From NCBI GenBank assembly GCA_904381285.1, contig CAJFII010000009.1, positions 1-49,742 on the forward strand: 49,742 bases of DNA, read 5' to 3'. Below are positions 12,201-21,781 of this stretch, piece by piece. The notes beneath the pieces were generated by a model that saw nothing but the letters and a program-made list of their open reading frames with translations, searched no databases and was not told the DNA's origin. This DNA is from an uncultured Clostridia bacterium. GTDB lineage: Bacteria > Bacillota > Clostridia > TANB77 > CAG-508. A program made the translations under genes and the position numbers. The first letter of the stretch is position 1. Each line of letters starts with the position of its first letter.

Positions 12201-15200
12201 GTTTTATTACCTTATTCTTATATGTGTTGTTTAATACTATTTTTGCTAAATCTTGTCCTCTATATGTAAAGTCTACTCCATAAATATTTGTATCTTGGAC
12301 ATATCCTTTTGAAGGTGTTTTTTGTTTTATATAGTATTTTCCACATTCTAAATCTGTTACCTGTATTTTTCCTTCTGCATCTGTTTGTATTTCTTTTATT
12401 AATTCATCCTTTTTGTATAATACACCTGGTTCGTCTGGATATCTTGTTGTTGTGCCATCTGCATGATTTATTTGTTCTAATGCATATATTTCATATACTG
12501 CACCTTCTAATGTTGCACTTGATTGTGGAATATTTGTATTTGTTTCTACATCTATTATTTGTATATTTAACTCTGTTTCTACTCTTTTATTTTGTATTGT
12601 GTTTGACTCTTCATTATTAAATAGTTGTATTGTTCCTTCATTATCTACTACTTGGTCATAATATTTTCTTTTCTTTATAATATCTAGTACATTTATTTCA
12701 TATTCCCTTTTATTGTTATTCTCATCATAATCTCCATAATATCCATATGCACTTTGTGTTTCTACTATTTTGTATTTTCCTTCATTGTATTTTGTATAAT
12801 ATAGCCATTGTGATGATAAATATGTATTATCACTTTGTTTTTGCATTTCTACTTTTTCATTATTGGTATGGCTTACATATTCTTCATATTGGTTAGTTTG
12901 ATTGCTCCACTCATATATCGTATATTCTGCTTTTGATACTATTGTTTGTTTTGTTTGACTGTCTACATTATTAATACTAACATTTAACTTATATGGTTCA
13001 TTTTCTACTACACCATTTTGGCTATCAAAATCATCAGGATTTCTTTGTCTATATGCTATTTTATAGTTTCCATTATTATATTCTGGTGTGATTGTATAAT
13101 TTTTTGTGTCTAACTGATTTATTACATATTCCATACTGAATTCTAAGTTGTTATAATATCTTGGAATTCCTGTTTCTACTATTTTATATTTTCCTTGCGT
13201 TGTTGGATTCCATTCATAATAGTTTGATACATATATTCCATCATGGTCTGGATCTGTTAATATTTCTTTTTCTACATATTTTGTTCCATCCCATTCGTAT
13301 AAGGTAAATGTTGCATCATTTATATTTTCTTCTGTAATACTATCTCTTTTTTGCAAACTAATATTAGCTTGTGGTTTTTGATATTCTACTGTAAAGTTTT
13401 GTTCAGCTTTTGTTACTTGTCCTAAATTTATAGTTGTATTTTTTCCTCTATAATCTGTTAGATTTCCTGTTAGAGTAATAGTTGTATTATAATCTTTTAT
13501 TTCATTTAATACTCCATTTACTTTTACTATAAGTTTATCTCCCGCTTTTGTTACTTTACTGCTTGTTGTTCCATAATCAATTGTTATTGTGTTTTGTCTT
13601 ATCATAAAGTCTAATATTTCTGTTTCTTTACCAGTTTGTCCATCTATGTATTTAACTTCTATATTATTTTTATCAATTTTTACTCCAGAATCTATATTTA
13701 ATACTGCTTGAGTATTATTTAGTCCTACCTTTTCTCTATTGTTAACATCTGCTTGTATTTGTGCTGTTATTTCTACCTCTGTATTTTTCAAGAATTTATC
13801 TTGGAAAGCATCTATTAACTTATATTCTACACTACTTGTATATGTAGGTAATATTAATGTATTTATTACATTTCTTTGGTCATATGTTGTTTCATATCCA
13901 TCTACTATGTCTTGTTGTACTGTATAATTGTAAACTTGTCCTTGGTCATTCATTTCTCTTGCTTGAAATTTATAACTTGTTTGACCTGCTGCTATTTCTT
14001 GTGTTTGTACTAGTTCATTTGCTCCATTATTTATATTTCTATATAGGCTTAGTTTTGTTTTTACTCTTGATGAATATTTATTATTGTCATCATTCCAAGT
14101 TATATTTCCTGTTATATCAATTTCTATATTTCTTACAAATATTTGTTGTGCACTAGAAATATTTCCTGCCACATCTCTTACCCAAATATAGTATGTTCCA
14201 TTTTTATTTACTGTAAGTATATTACTTGATTGAAAACTACTTGGTGCACTATTGCTAGTAGTTACTGCATATCCAGATATTCCTGAACCAGATTTTCCTA
14301 AAGTTTGATTTATATCATTTGCATTTACAGTTATACTTACACTCTTCTTGTCACCTGATATAGCTTGCGATATTCCTGTTATTGTTGGAGCTGTATTATC
14401 AATATTACTTATTGTTATTTTTTCTGTTCTTATGTTTCCAAGTCCATCTTTTAAATATAAAGCTGCTGTTACTTGTCCATAAACATCTCCAACGAAATTA
14501 TATGTTCGTGTATAATTGTCTCCACTTTGATTTGCTAATTGAAAGTCATTTTGATTATTAAATGCTATTTGTGTTTGTCCAACACCTTTGTCTGTTGCTG
14601 TATATGTTATTTGTTTTGTACGTACCCAAGTAGTATTATTTCCAGATTGTGCTGTTAAAGTTGGTGCTTTTGCATCTATATATTGTACTGTAATTGGTTG
14701 TGTTGTTATATTTCCTCTTCTATCTCTTGACTGAACATATAATGTAGAAGGGGTTCTTATTTCTGCCACAACATCAAATACTCTTGTAAAATTATTACCT
14801 GATTTTGATGCTGTTCCCCAGTCTGATAATACTGTTGATTGATTTGCATCTAATAGTCTCATTTCTACTATATCACTAAAATTTTCATTCACAGTTGCTG
14901 TAATAGTTGCTTTTGTACTATAGTTTCCTACTGTTCCGTTTCCTGCTGTGGTAATTGAGACAGCAGTTGGTGCTACATGGTCATAATATACTGTTTGTGG
15001 AAATCCTTGAAAATGTACTTTTTTTCCATTTACTTTTACAGCATTATCTGAGTCAAACTGAGCCAATATTTCATCTTGTACATCATTAGAAAAAGTAATT
15101 TTATATTGGTATGTGTAATCATTTGTTCCATTTTTCTTTATAGTAGGTCTTTTACTATCTGCTGGTGTTGGAGAATACCATCCCATGCTTCCAGTTAATT

Positions 15201-15894
15201 CTCCTCCATTTACTCCTCTTAATCTCCATTCCATTATTGCATAGCTATTATCTGATGCATATTGAATTGAACTACTAACCAATTCTACAAATTGTTGCCC
15301 ACAAAATTCACAACGACCATTGTTTGATACATGGTGAATAACTTCTGTATATTTATGCCCACATACAACACATGTCCCTAGGTTTTGGCAAGTTAATCTA
15401 TTTCCATTTGCGTCTGTACATCCTGCTTGATCCATCCATACACCACACTGTGTACAATTTGCATGATGCAAATATCTTAATTCAACATTCTCATATTTAT
15501 TATTGCTATTACATGGATCTTTTGTTGTCTGACTATACCCACATCCATCAGCACAGTAAATTGTATATGTATTACCAGGATAACATGTTTGGTAACCCCA
15601 TGTGTAATCTGTTCTTGTAATATTATGTGATTGTCTATTAATTACATTATTGCAAATCCAACATTGATCCCAGTGTGCTGAAGCATCATATTTTTTCTCG
15701 TAAATATGTGTATGGCTTGCTTCACTTCCCATTGCTAGTCCTGTTAAGTCAATGGTTGTAACACCTACTCTTGGATCCACAGCTATTTTTGTAGGATTTA
15801 TAATTTGTTCAGAAATAGCTTGGCTTATAGGTGCTATTGGTAATGTTGTAATTAATATAAAAACGATTAATAAACTAGCAATTAACTTTTTCAT
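9298..15894 (-). CDS. Giant secreted, membrane-anchored SpaA/Cna-B-repeat surface protein with N-terminal Cys-rich region
   Basis: 2198 residues. A signal peptide (MKKLIASLL..ISQA) is followed by a Cys/His-rich region (about 75-200) with at least six CxxC-like pairs (QCWIC, CADGC, CTQC, CVVC, CEFC), then Ig-like modules (about 300-600), a collagen-adhesin-like domain (about 680-840) and some nine SpaA/Cna-B-like modules starting near 843, 965, 1106, 1234, 1418, 1551, 1695, 1805 and 1901, recognised by repeated 'GKYYIKE..P..GY' and 'GEYVIVET' endings and KKDELI..T.DQG segments. A DUF11-like domain (about 2030-2150) precedes a single transmembrane helix (about 2152-2175) and a Lys-rich tail. 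There is no LPXTG, so anchoring is by the membrane helix. Such proteins usually form isopeptide-stabilised adhesive stalks; the target is unknown. RBS AAGGA before ATG 15894. Confidence 0.85.
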   Translation of the reverse strand: MKKLIASLLIVFILITTLPIAPISQAISEQIINPTKIAVDPRVGVTTIDLTGLAMGSEASHTHIYEKKYDASAHWDQCWICNNVINRQSHNITRTDYTWGYQTCYPGNTYTIYCADGCGYSQTTKDPCNSNNKYENVELRYLHHANCTQCGVWMDQAGCTDANGNRLTCQNLGTCVVCGHKYTEVIHHVSNNGRCEFCGQQFVELVSSSIQYASDNSYAIMEWRLRGVNGGELTGSMGWYSPTPADSKRPTIKKNGTNDYTYQYKITFSNDVQDEILAQFDSDNAVKVNGKKVHFQGFPQTVYYDHVAPTAVSITTAGNGTVGNYSTKATITATVNENFSDIVEMRLLDANQSTVLSDWGTASKSGNNFTRVFDVVAEIRTPSTLYVQSRDRRGNITTQPITVQYIDAKAPTLTAQSGNNTTWVRTKQITYTATDKGVGQTQIAFNNQNDFQLANQSGDNYTRTYNFVGDVYGQVTAALYLKDGLGNIRTEKITISNIDNTAPTITGISQAISGDKKSVSITVNANDINQTLGKSGSGISGYAVTTSNSAPSSFQSSNILTVNKNGTYYIWVRDVAGNISSAQQIFVRNIEIDITGNITWNDDNNKYSSRVKTKLSLYRNINNGANELVQTQEIAAGQTSYKFQAREMNDQGQVYNYTVQQDIVDGYETTYDQRNVINTLILPTYTSSVEYKLIDAFQDKFLKNTEVEITAQIQADVNNREKVGLNNTQAVLNIDSGVKIDKNNIEVKYIDGQTGKETEILDFMIRQNTITIDYGTTSSKVTKAGDKLIVKVNGVLNEIKDYNTTITLTGNLTDYRGKNTTINLGQVTKAEQNFTVEYQKPQANISLQKRDSITEENINDATFTLYEWDGTKYVEKEILTDPDHDGIYVSNYYEWNPTTQGKYKIVETGIPRYYNNLEFSMEYVINQLDTKNYTITPEYNNGNYKIAYRQRNPDDFDSQNGVVENEPYKLNVSINNVDSQTKQTIVSKAEYTIYEWSNQTNQYEEYVSHTNNEKVEMQKQSDNTYLSSQWLYYTKYNEGKYKIVETQSAYGYYGDYDENNNKREYEINVLDIIKKRKYYDQVVDNEGTIQLFNNEESNTIQNKRVETELNIQIIDVETNTNIPQSSATLEGAVYEIYALEQINHADGTTTRYPDEPGVLYKKDELIKEIQTDAEGKIQVTDLECGKYYIKQKTPSKGYVQDTNIYGVDFTYRGQDLAKIVLNNTYKNKVIKQAFQVLKYQQTTPTEVAPLAGAGFTIYEIKELSIVKEGKIERNSDGTYTLKDEQALANEQLAKKANQNGTYNIEDLVEYYYKITYTEENMETLPQVENGYRPYNLENEKLVKQYETNSNGEEIQELITSKQGYLASPELAYGEYIVIETTVPQNKVEIKPFVVKIENDSREKQSLRYVLDKNFQTKVKVYTKDMTTNKNILKQGSKFVIQNLETNELVTYKVWDPFSNVIEYGTYEKPFETNRQGYFITPMKLEAGRYKLIQVQSADDYVINGFEGYSENGETIKTPYAQVEFEINTNQMYYVDNELESNIVVQIQNNKPQVGSLKITVQGQYVNNVTKSEEGNYTFNYQNKNLEGVQIGIYAKEDIKSSDNQGTIIHKKDELVQQATTNDQGIIYFDNLEIGKYYLKEISAIDGFALDKQAKDIEISYGTNDVTLEVGKEEWKNSAQQTPVTNEETNIQQPKQNVSIKIINKDAQTKEKIKGAKIGLYAKNDILSAFTNEVIVKKDELITTATINEQGEALIGENLPLGEYYIKEITPSPGYVLNEETIQIDATYNKDQRETINITKEYESKQTNINIIKVDEDKNPIPGAIVQIKDEEGNVIKEWETKDTPENIVGLEINKKYTIVEVKPADGYITAKEETFIINEKGEVITTIEEENNTMYTRGQGTSVEIELQDAVTKEKIKDVEVSLILQETEEQVSTFTTKEENYIAEKLKIGKYTLKSTKVPYGYKEVETTIEVKDTDQTQKIVVSVERQIFDIEVQTWIQEINQNGQIKYANTKEENKTKKIDIKDKNINKDQIKITYKIRIKNIGKINGQVGKIEVAVPQGMQFVKEDNKSYWSMENGKIITTGLAGRELKEGSYADIEIVLRWKNGLENFGTKANQVEIKEITSDIGFEENNTQNNVAKSAEIIIGVSTGEMNLVWICWTLLILLIIMEIFITKKLKIKKFKIKDKTLKMSKDNKKK

Positions 15895-15933
15895 TCATTG
15901 TCCTTTCTAAAAACTATAAATATTATTATATTT

Positions 15934-15962
15934 ATTATATAAACTTGTTTTTCTATAGTAAA
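15934..15962 (-). promoter_or_regulatory. Promoter of the surface-protein gene
   Basis: Minus strand TTTACT (15962-15957), 17-nt spacer, TATAAT (15939-15934), about 40 nt before the start codon. Confidence 0.5.
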
Positions 15963-16123
15963 TAGCAATATTTTCCTTTATTTTTAGAAAGTTCAATTTT
16001 CTTTTACGGATATACATTTTTCGGCTTTTTTTACATTTTGTTAACATTTATGTTAAATTTCTGATATAAAAGTACTGTTTTTTCGGTATTTCTTGGTTTT
16101 ATGGATATTTTATAATTTTAAAC

Positions 16124-16161
16124 AAACAGAGGAAAATAATTTTACTTATTTTCCTCTGTTT
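16124..16161 (-). terminator. sigH terminator overlapping its stop codon
   Basis: A perfect 16-bp inverted repeat (16124-16139 / 16146-16161) contains the last codons and stop of sigH; the minus-strand 3' arm ends in TGTTTGTTT. Confidence 0.65.
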
Positions 16162-16792
16162 CTATACTATTTCTTATTTTATTCGCTTTTTTTCTTATTC
16201 TTTGTATTGCTGTATCTATTGATTTTACTTTACTGTTTAATTTTTCCGCAATTGCCGCATAGGATTTTCCTTGTTTATATTGATGCAATACTTGTCTTTC
16301 AAAATCGCTTAAACTTTCATCTATTTTATTTTCTATTAAGTTGTAATATTCCTTTTTAGTTATTGTGTCTAATGGGTCTTCTACTGTTTTTGTGTCTAAA
16401 ATTTCCATTACCGCTACATCATCATTTTCTTCATATGCTGCCGAATTCAATGAAAATGCTGAATTTAATGGTATGTTTTTTTGTCTATTTGATGTTTTAA
16501 GTGCCGTTATTAATTGTCTTTCTATACATAAATTTGCAAATGTTTTGAAAGAGTTTTGTTTTTGCACATCAAATGATTTAGTAGCCTTATATAATCCTAT
16601 CAGTCCTTCTTGAATGATATCTTCTCGTTCAGCTCCTACCATATAAAATTTGCTTGCTTTTATATTTACTAAATCGTTGTATTTATTCATCATATAATCT
16701 AATGCTACATTATCACCAGATTGTATGACTTCTACTATTTTTTCGTCTGACATATTAACATATTTGTTGTTTAGAGTATCAAGTTCTGCCAT
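16142..16792 (-). CDS. sigH: RNA polymerase sigma-H factor
   Basis: 216 residues, the length of Spo0H/SigH of Bacilli and Clostridia, where it directs early stationary-phase and sporulation transcription. Seen: region 2 with YMMNKYNDLVNIKASKFYMVGAE then REDIIQEGLIGLYKA (core binding) and SFKTFANLCIERQL (-10 recognition); region 4 with FERQVLHQYKQGKSYAAIAE and a helix-turn-helix ending in AIQRIRKKA. RBS AGGAGGT is 11 nt from the ATG. It has its own strong sigma-A promoter and terminator and stands alone, divergent from purA. In most Firmicutes sigH sits by rlmB/secE, so the position here is different. Confidence 0.93.
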   Translation of the reverse strand: MAELDTLNNKYVNMSDEKIVEVIQSGDNVALDYMMNKYNDLVNIKASKFYMVGAEREDIIQEGLIGLYKATKSFDVQKQNSFKTFANLCIERQLITALKTSNRQKNIPLNSAFSLNSAAYEENDDVAVMEILDTKTVEDPLDTITKKEYYNLIENKIDESLSDFERQVLHQYKQGKSYAAIAEKLNSKVKSIDTAIQRIRKKANKIRNSIETEENK

Positions 16793-16831
16793 ATAATATG
16801 TTTACCTCCTAGATTGCTACATTTTAAGTGT

Positions 16832-16861
16832 ATTATATTTTAGTTTCCATTAATATGTCAA
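16832..16861 (-). promoter_or_regulatory. Sigma-A promoter of sigH
   Basis: Consensus TTGACA (16861-16856), 18-nt spacer, TATAAT (16837-16832) on the minus strand, 40 nt before the start. The rest of the 303-nt sigH-purA gap (16793-17095) is AT-rich; a TTGACT near 16984 and TATAAT at 17004 may serve purA but their 14-nt spacing is poor. Confidence 0.75.
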
Positions 16862-17068
16862 TACTTTTGGTACATTTTATTATGTTTTATTTGTAATTTT
16901 TCTCTTTAATTCATTTATTCTTTAATTTTCTTATTAGAATTTTGATAGATTATAGTATATTATAAAAATAAGTTCTACATTTGTTGACTTTTTTTTACAT
17001 TTATATAATAATTAGTATATATAAAAATGGTTTTATTTTGTTATTAAAGTTAAATTATTTTTTATTAA

Positions 17069-18364
<1,296 letters not shown>

Positions 18365-18392
18365 TTAAATATTTTTTAAGAAGGTGTAAATT

Positions 18393-19703
18393 TTGCCAAA
18401 AATATATTTAGAAAAAAATGTGTTAGATGCTACTTTTGAACGTTTAGAATATATTTTTGATCATTTTGAGAATATATATTTTAGTGTTAGTGGTGGAAAA
18501 GATAGTTCAGTAATGGTTCAATTAGCTAATATGGTTGCTAAAAGGAAAAATAGAAAATTTGATGTTTTATATATTGATTTTGAAGCACAATATAGGCTAA
18601 CAATTGAACATGTATATGAATTAAAGAAATTATCTCAAATTAGGAATTTCTATCATATTGCTTTACCTATGGCTCTTAGAAATGCTGTTTCTATTTTACA
18701 ACCTAAATGGATTTGTTGGGAAGAAGAAAGTAAAGATTTATGGGTTAGAGATCTTCCTAAAGATAGTATTAATATTAAAAATTGCCCTTTCAAATGGTTT
18801 AGAAAGGGCGAAGAATTTGAAGAATTTATTATTCAGTTTGCAGATTGGTATCAAAAAAGATATGGTGGCAGTGTTGCTTGTGGCGTAGGTATTAGATGTG
18901 ATGAAAGTTTGAACCGTTTTAGGACCATAGCTTTTGATGGTAAAATTATGTATGATAATAAAAGATGGACTACTAAAATTAGATTTAATGATAAATATAT
19001 TGATGTATATAATTTCTATCCTATTTATGATTGGAAAACAGAGGATATTTGGGGAGCCGTAAGTAAATTTGATTTAATGTATAATCAAGTTTACGAACTT
19101 ATGTATAAAAACGGTCTAAGTATTCATGAACAACGTTTATGCCAACCATATGGAGATGATCAAAAAAATGGCTTAGATCAATTTAAAGCTCTTGAATATG
19201 ATACTTGGGAAAAAGTAGTAAATCGTGTTAATGGTGTAAATTTTGGTAATATATATTGTAGAACTACAGCACTTGGTAATTTAAGATCTTGCAAACCAGA
19301 ATTTATGACTTGGATGGAATATACAGTATTTTTATTAGAAAGTATAGGTATTTATAATAGTGATTTAATGTTACATTATTATAGAAAAATCAAAAAATTT
19401 ATTTATTGGTATAAAAAGCGTGACAATATTGATATACGCGATATACCAGATGAAGCAGATGCAAAACTAGAAACTAGGAAAAAAGTTATTTCTTGGAGAA
19501 GAATTGCAAGGGCTATTGAAAAAAATGATTTTTATATGAAACGTCTTTGTTTTACTCAAACTAAAACAGATGACGAAGAATTAAAAATGTTAATTCATAA
19601 ATGGGATAATCTATTAACAAAGGATACCATTTCTGATGATAAAGATTTAATGAATTTTATAGAAAGAGAGGTGATAGATAATGATTTTGAAGATGACCAA
19701 TAA
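18393..19703 (+). CDS. IbrA-like PP-loop (PAPS-reductase fold, DUF3440) protein
   Basis: 436 residues, TTG start with AAGGTG site 7 nt before it. SGGKDSS at 33-39 is the pyrophosphate-loop of the PAPS-reductase/ATP-sulfurtransferase superfamily; further DFEAQY, CPFKWF, CGVGIRCDESLNRF and YPIYDWKTEDIW segments are typical of DUF3440/IbrA proteins. The fold activates a substrate by adenylation; the substrate of the IbrA group is not known. E. coli IbrA/IbrB were described as activators of immunoglobulin-binding surface proteins, and homologues are common in prophages and islands. Overlaps the next gene by 23 nt, so translation is coupled. Conserved Trp/Tyr-rich middle suggests an intact protein. 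Confidence 0.85.
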   Translation: MPKIYLEKNVLDATFERLEYIFDHFENIYFSVSGGKDSSVMVQLANMVAKRKNRKFDVLYIDFEAQYRLTIEHVYELKKLSQIRNFYHIALPMALRNAVSILQPKWICWEEESKDLWVRDLPKDSINIKNCPFKWFRKGEEFEEFIIQFADWYQKRYGGSVACGVGIRCDESLNRFRTIAFDGKIMYDNKRWTTKIRFNDKYIDVYNFYPIYDWKTEDIWGAVSKFDLMYNQVYELMYKNGLSIHEQRLCQPYGDDQKNGLDQFKALEYDTWEKVVNRVNGVNFGNIYCRTTALGNLRSCKPEFMTWMEYTVFLLESIGIYNSDLMLHYYRKIKKFIYWYKKRDNIDIRDIPDEADAKLETRKKVISWRRIARAIEKNDFYMKRLCFTQTKTDDEELKMLIHKWDNLLTKDTISDDKDLMNFIEREVIDNDFEDDQ

Positions 19704-20049
19704 GGATAATGATTTTTATTCTTATATGGGTAAATTCTTTGGTTCCAGAATTGTACAAACTGAAACTAAAGACCGAATTTATGATGATAATAACAAGGTT
19801 TGGTATATCTATTTAGATCAAAACAATAAAGTTTGTGCTTTTCTTTCAATTTGTGACGGAATTATTAAAAATATTTATTCATCAAATGATACTAGTTTAA
19901 AAAACCTTATTCTTGAAGTAAAAAAAGATATTGTTCTACAACCTAGTATTGTTACTAAAATATATGAAAACGTTTATCTTGAATGTGGACTAAAGATTAA
20001 TAGTTTAGAAAATTATAAACATTTTATTATGATTAGAGGTGATAATTAA
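19681..20049 (+). CDS. Small GNAT-like protein between IbrA and IbrB homologues
   Basis: 122 residues. RBS AGAGGTG is 7 nt before ATG 19681; a second ATG follows at 19693. The middle (VWYIYLDQNNKVCAFLSI, residues about 40-57) and the region ending in ECGLKI resemble the beta-strand core and 'GF' end of GNAT acetyltransferases, with a substitution-prone acetyl-CoA loop that I cannot verify. A short or degenerate GNAT is my best reading, at moderate confidence. It overlaps the gene before by 23 nt and shares one base (TAATG) with the gene after, so the three genes are made together. Confidence 0.65.
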   Translation: MILKMTNKDNDFYSYMGKFFGSRIVQTETKDRIYDDNNKVWYIYLDQNNKVCAFLSICDGIIKNIYSSNDTSLKNLILEVKKDIVLQPSIVTKIYENVYLECGLKINSLENYKHFIMIRGDN

Positions 20050-20573
20050 TGGCTGAAATACAATTTCCCGTTTTAAATGTTAAAATGGTGGATATTGATA
20101 AAGTAATTGCAAATGACTATAACCCAAACAAGGTAGCACCTCCTGAAATGAAGTTACTAAAACATTCTATTGAGGAAGATGGATACACTCAACCTATTGT
20201 TACTTATTATGATAAAGAAAAAGATACTTATATCGTTGTTGACGGATTTCATCGTTATAGATGTGCTAAAGAATATTTTCATTTAAAACAAGTACCTGTT
20301 GTTACAATAGATAAAGATTTAAGTAATAGAATGGCTAGTACTATTAGACATAATCGTGCTAGAGGTACTCATCAAATTATTGATATGTCTAAAATTGTTA
20401 TTGATTTAAGCAATAACGGATGGACTGATAAACAAATTTCTAAACATTTAGGTATGGAATTAGATGAAATTATTAGATTAAAACAAATTAGTGGATTAAA
20501 AGAAGCTTTTGCCAATCATGTTTTTAGTAAATCTTGGGAAGAGTTTGAAGATAATCTAAAAAAAACTACTTAA
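20049..20573 (+). CDS. IbrB-like ParB/Srx-fold protein with C-terminal helix-turn-helix
   Basis: 174 residues. Seen: the ParB N-terminal fold with DYNPNKVAP (about 18-26), SIEEDGYTQPIV (about 36-47), VVDGFHRYRCAK (about 61-72, the GxxR/H-R box) and a TIRHNRARG segment (about 97-105) that in the ParB/sulfiredoxin family contributes to the nucleotide site; then an HTH (WTDKQISKHLGMELDEIIRL, about 122-141). Homologous to IbrB, partner of IbrA. CTP/ATP-dependent switch or nuclease activity is known for ParB-fold relatives, but not shown here. Start codon overlaps the stop of the GNAT-like gene. A strong terminator follows. Confidence 0.85.
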   Translation: MAEIQFPVLNVKMVDIDKVIANDYNPNKVAPPEMKLLKHSIEEDGYTQPIVTYYDKEKDTYIVVDGFHRYRCAKEYFHLKQVPVVTIDKDLSNRMASTIRHNRARGTHQIIDMSKIVIDLSNNGWTDKQISKHLGMELDEIIRLKQISGLKEAFANHVFSKSWEEFEDNLKKTT

Positions 20574-20594
20574 GTATGTTTTTATATAAGCTAT

Positions 20595-20641
20595 ACACCT
20601 AGCAAAAGTGGATTAAAACCACATTGACTAGGTGTTTTTAT
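20595..20641 (+). terminator. Terminator of the purA/IbrAB-like transcript
   Basis: ACACCTAG (20595-20602) pairs with CTAGGTGT (20628-20635); an inner GTGG/CCAC stem lies between; T-run follows. Confidence 0.85.
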
Positions 20642-20734
20642 TGATTTTTTGGGGTATTATTTAATATATTTTTATTAATTTATCAAATTATATTGGAAAT
20701 TTTATATATTACGGGTTAGTTTTTTGCATGAAAA

Positions 20735-20775
20735 AGCGGACATTAATATGTTTTTATATAACATATTAAGTCCGC
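20735..20775 (-). terminator. Terminator of the CofE-like gene
   Basis: GCGGAC/GTCCGC outer stem (20736-20741 / 20770-20775) continued by an AATATG/CATATT stem; on the minus strand CTTTTTC follows. Confidence 0.8.
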
Positions 20776-20789
20776 ATATTTGCTACATT

Positions 20790-21488
20790 CTATTGTTTTT
20801 TTCTAATTAGAATTAGTGGTGTTAACTCTTTTCCTTGTCCTGAAGGATTATCCTTTATTAGTCCTTTTAATTCTTCTTCTGTTAATTGTATATCATCTGA
20901 ATGTCCTAAAATTTCTTGTCCTAAATCATTTGCATCTACTATCATACATGAAATTCCTAATTCATTTTTTATTTCATTACAAACCTTAGTTGGATTTTCT
21001 GGTAATTGTATTCCAATATCTCCATATTCTTTCCATACATGGTCATAAAATCCGTCTAGTCCACTTACTTCTTGTCCAACAATTTCATAAAATACACCTT
21101 TTTTTCCAAATAATTTAGTTATAGCACTTGCGATACTAGCCCATAGTACTTTTAACAATCCTACTGTATTTATAGCATATTGCATTTTTATTGTTTCTCC
21201 TACTCCAACTCCTGTTGTAGGATGTGATGCGAATTTTGATAGAAATTTTGCCCAAAATCCAATTTTTATATCTTCTCTTCTTACTATTCTATTTTGGCAT
21301 AATGCAATTATTTTTTCGCTACTTGAAATTATATCTCCTTCTTGATATATTGGTAATACATATTCTTTAAATACGTCTATATAAGATTCTCCTTGTTTTA
21401 TAAATCTTGTTTTTATTGCATGTCTTAAATAAGTTTGTCCATTTACTTCTATTTCCACACTTTTTCCTTCATTTGCATAAAACTCCAT
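20790..21488 (-). CDS. CofE-like (F420-0:gamma-glutamyl ligase family) protein
   Basis: 232 residues. RBS GGGGAGG lies 8 nt before the ATG. The segment DIISSSEKIIALCQNRIV (about 52-69), the following GVGVGETIKMQYAI and the GLDGFYDH stretch match the CofE/FbiB N-terminal fold, which in methanogens and actinobacteria ligates glutamate to coenzyme F420-0. No F420 synthesis genes are visible here and most Clostridia lack F420, so a different amide-ligase substrate is likely. The C-terminus DNPSGQGKELTPLILI is characteristic of the bacterial homologues. Monocistronic, with its own terminator. Confidence 0.75.
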   Translation of the reverse strand: MEFYANEGKSVEIEVNGQTYLRHAIKTRFIKQGESYIDVFKEYVLPIYQEGDIISSSEKIIALCQNRIVRREDIKIGFWAKFLSKFASHPTTGVGVGETIKMQYAINTVGLLKVLWASIASAITKLFGKKGVFYEIVGQEVSGLDGFYDHVWKEYGDIGIQLPENPTKVCNEIKNELGISCMIVDANDLGQEILGHSDDIQLTEEELKGLIKDNPSGQGKELTPLILIRKKQ

Positions 21489-21612
21489 ATTTTTTTCCTC
21501 CCCATAATGGTTTTTGTAATATTTTTATATCTTTTACATATACTATATATTATCCTTTTATTTAAAAATATACAATACATTAGCGAAAATTTCAATATTT
21601 TTTTCTAAAACC

Positions 21613-21640
21613 TTGACATTATATAAAAAAAATATTATAC
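21613..21640 (+). promoter_or_regulatory. Promoter of initiator tRNA
   Basis: TTGACA (21613-21618), 16-nt A-rich spacer, TTATAC (21635-21640), 13 nt before the tRNA. Confidence 0.65.
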
Positions 21641-21653
21641 TAATTAAGAACAT

Positions 21654-21729
21654 CGCGAGGTGGAGCAGTTGGCAGCTCGTTGGGCTCATAACCCAAAGGT
21701 CGGTAGTTCGAGTCTACCCCTCGCAACCA
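21654..21729 (+). tRNA. Initiator tRNA-fMet (CAU)
   Basis: 76 nt with encoded CCA. The first base C faces A72 (unpaired), the hallmark of bacterial initiator tRNA; remaining acceptor pairs G2-C71 to G7-C66 are intact. The anticodon stem carries the three consecutive G-C pairs (GGG CUCAUAA CCC) typical of initiators. Confidence 0.95.
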
Positions 21730-21740
21730 ACGAAATGCCA

Positions 21741-21774
21741 AAACGTCAAATCTTTACGATTTGACGTTTTTATT
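21741..21774 (+). terminator. Terminator shared by tRNA-fMet and comEA
   Basis: Perfect 12-bp stem AAACGTCAAATC (21741-21752) / GATTTGACGTTT (21758-21769) with a U-run on the plus strand and A-run on the other side, so it can act both ways. Confidence 0.8.
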
Positions 21775-21781
21775 TGCTTGA

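Noticed and set aside
16000..16090. c-di-GMP riboswitch before the surface-protein gene
   Set aside because: Large adhesins often have one, but I see no GEMM motif and the promoter lies downstream of this part.
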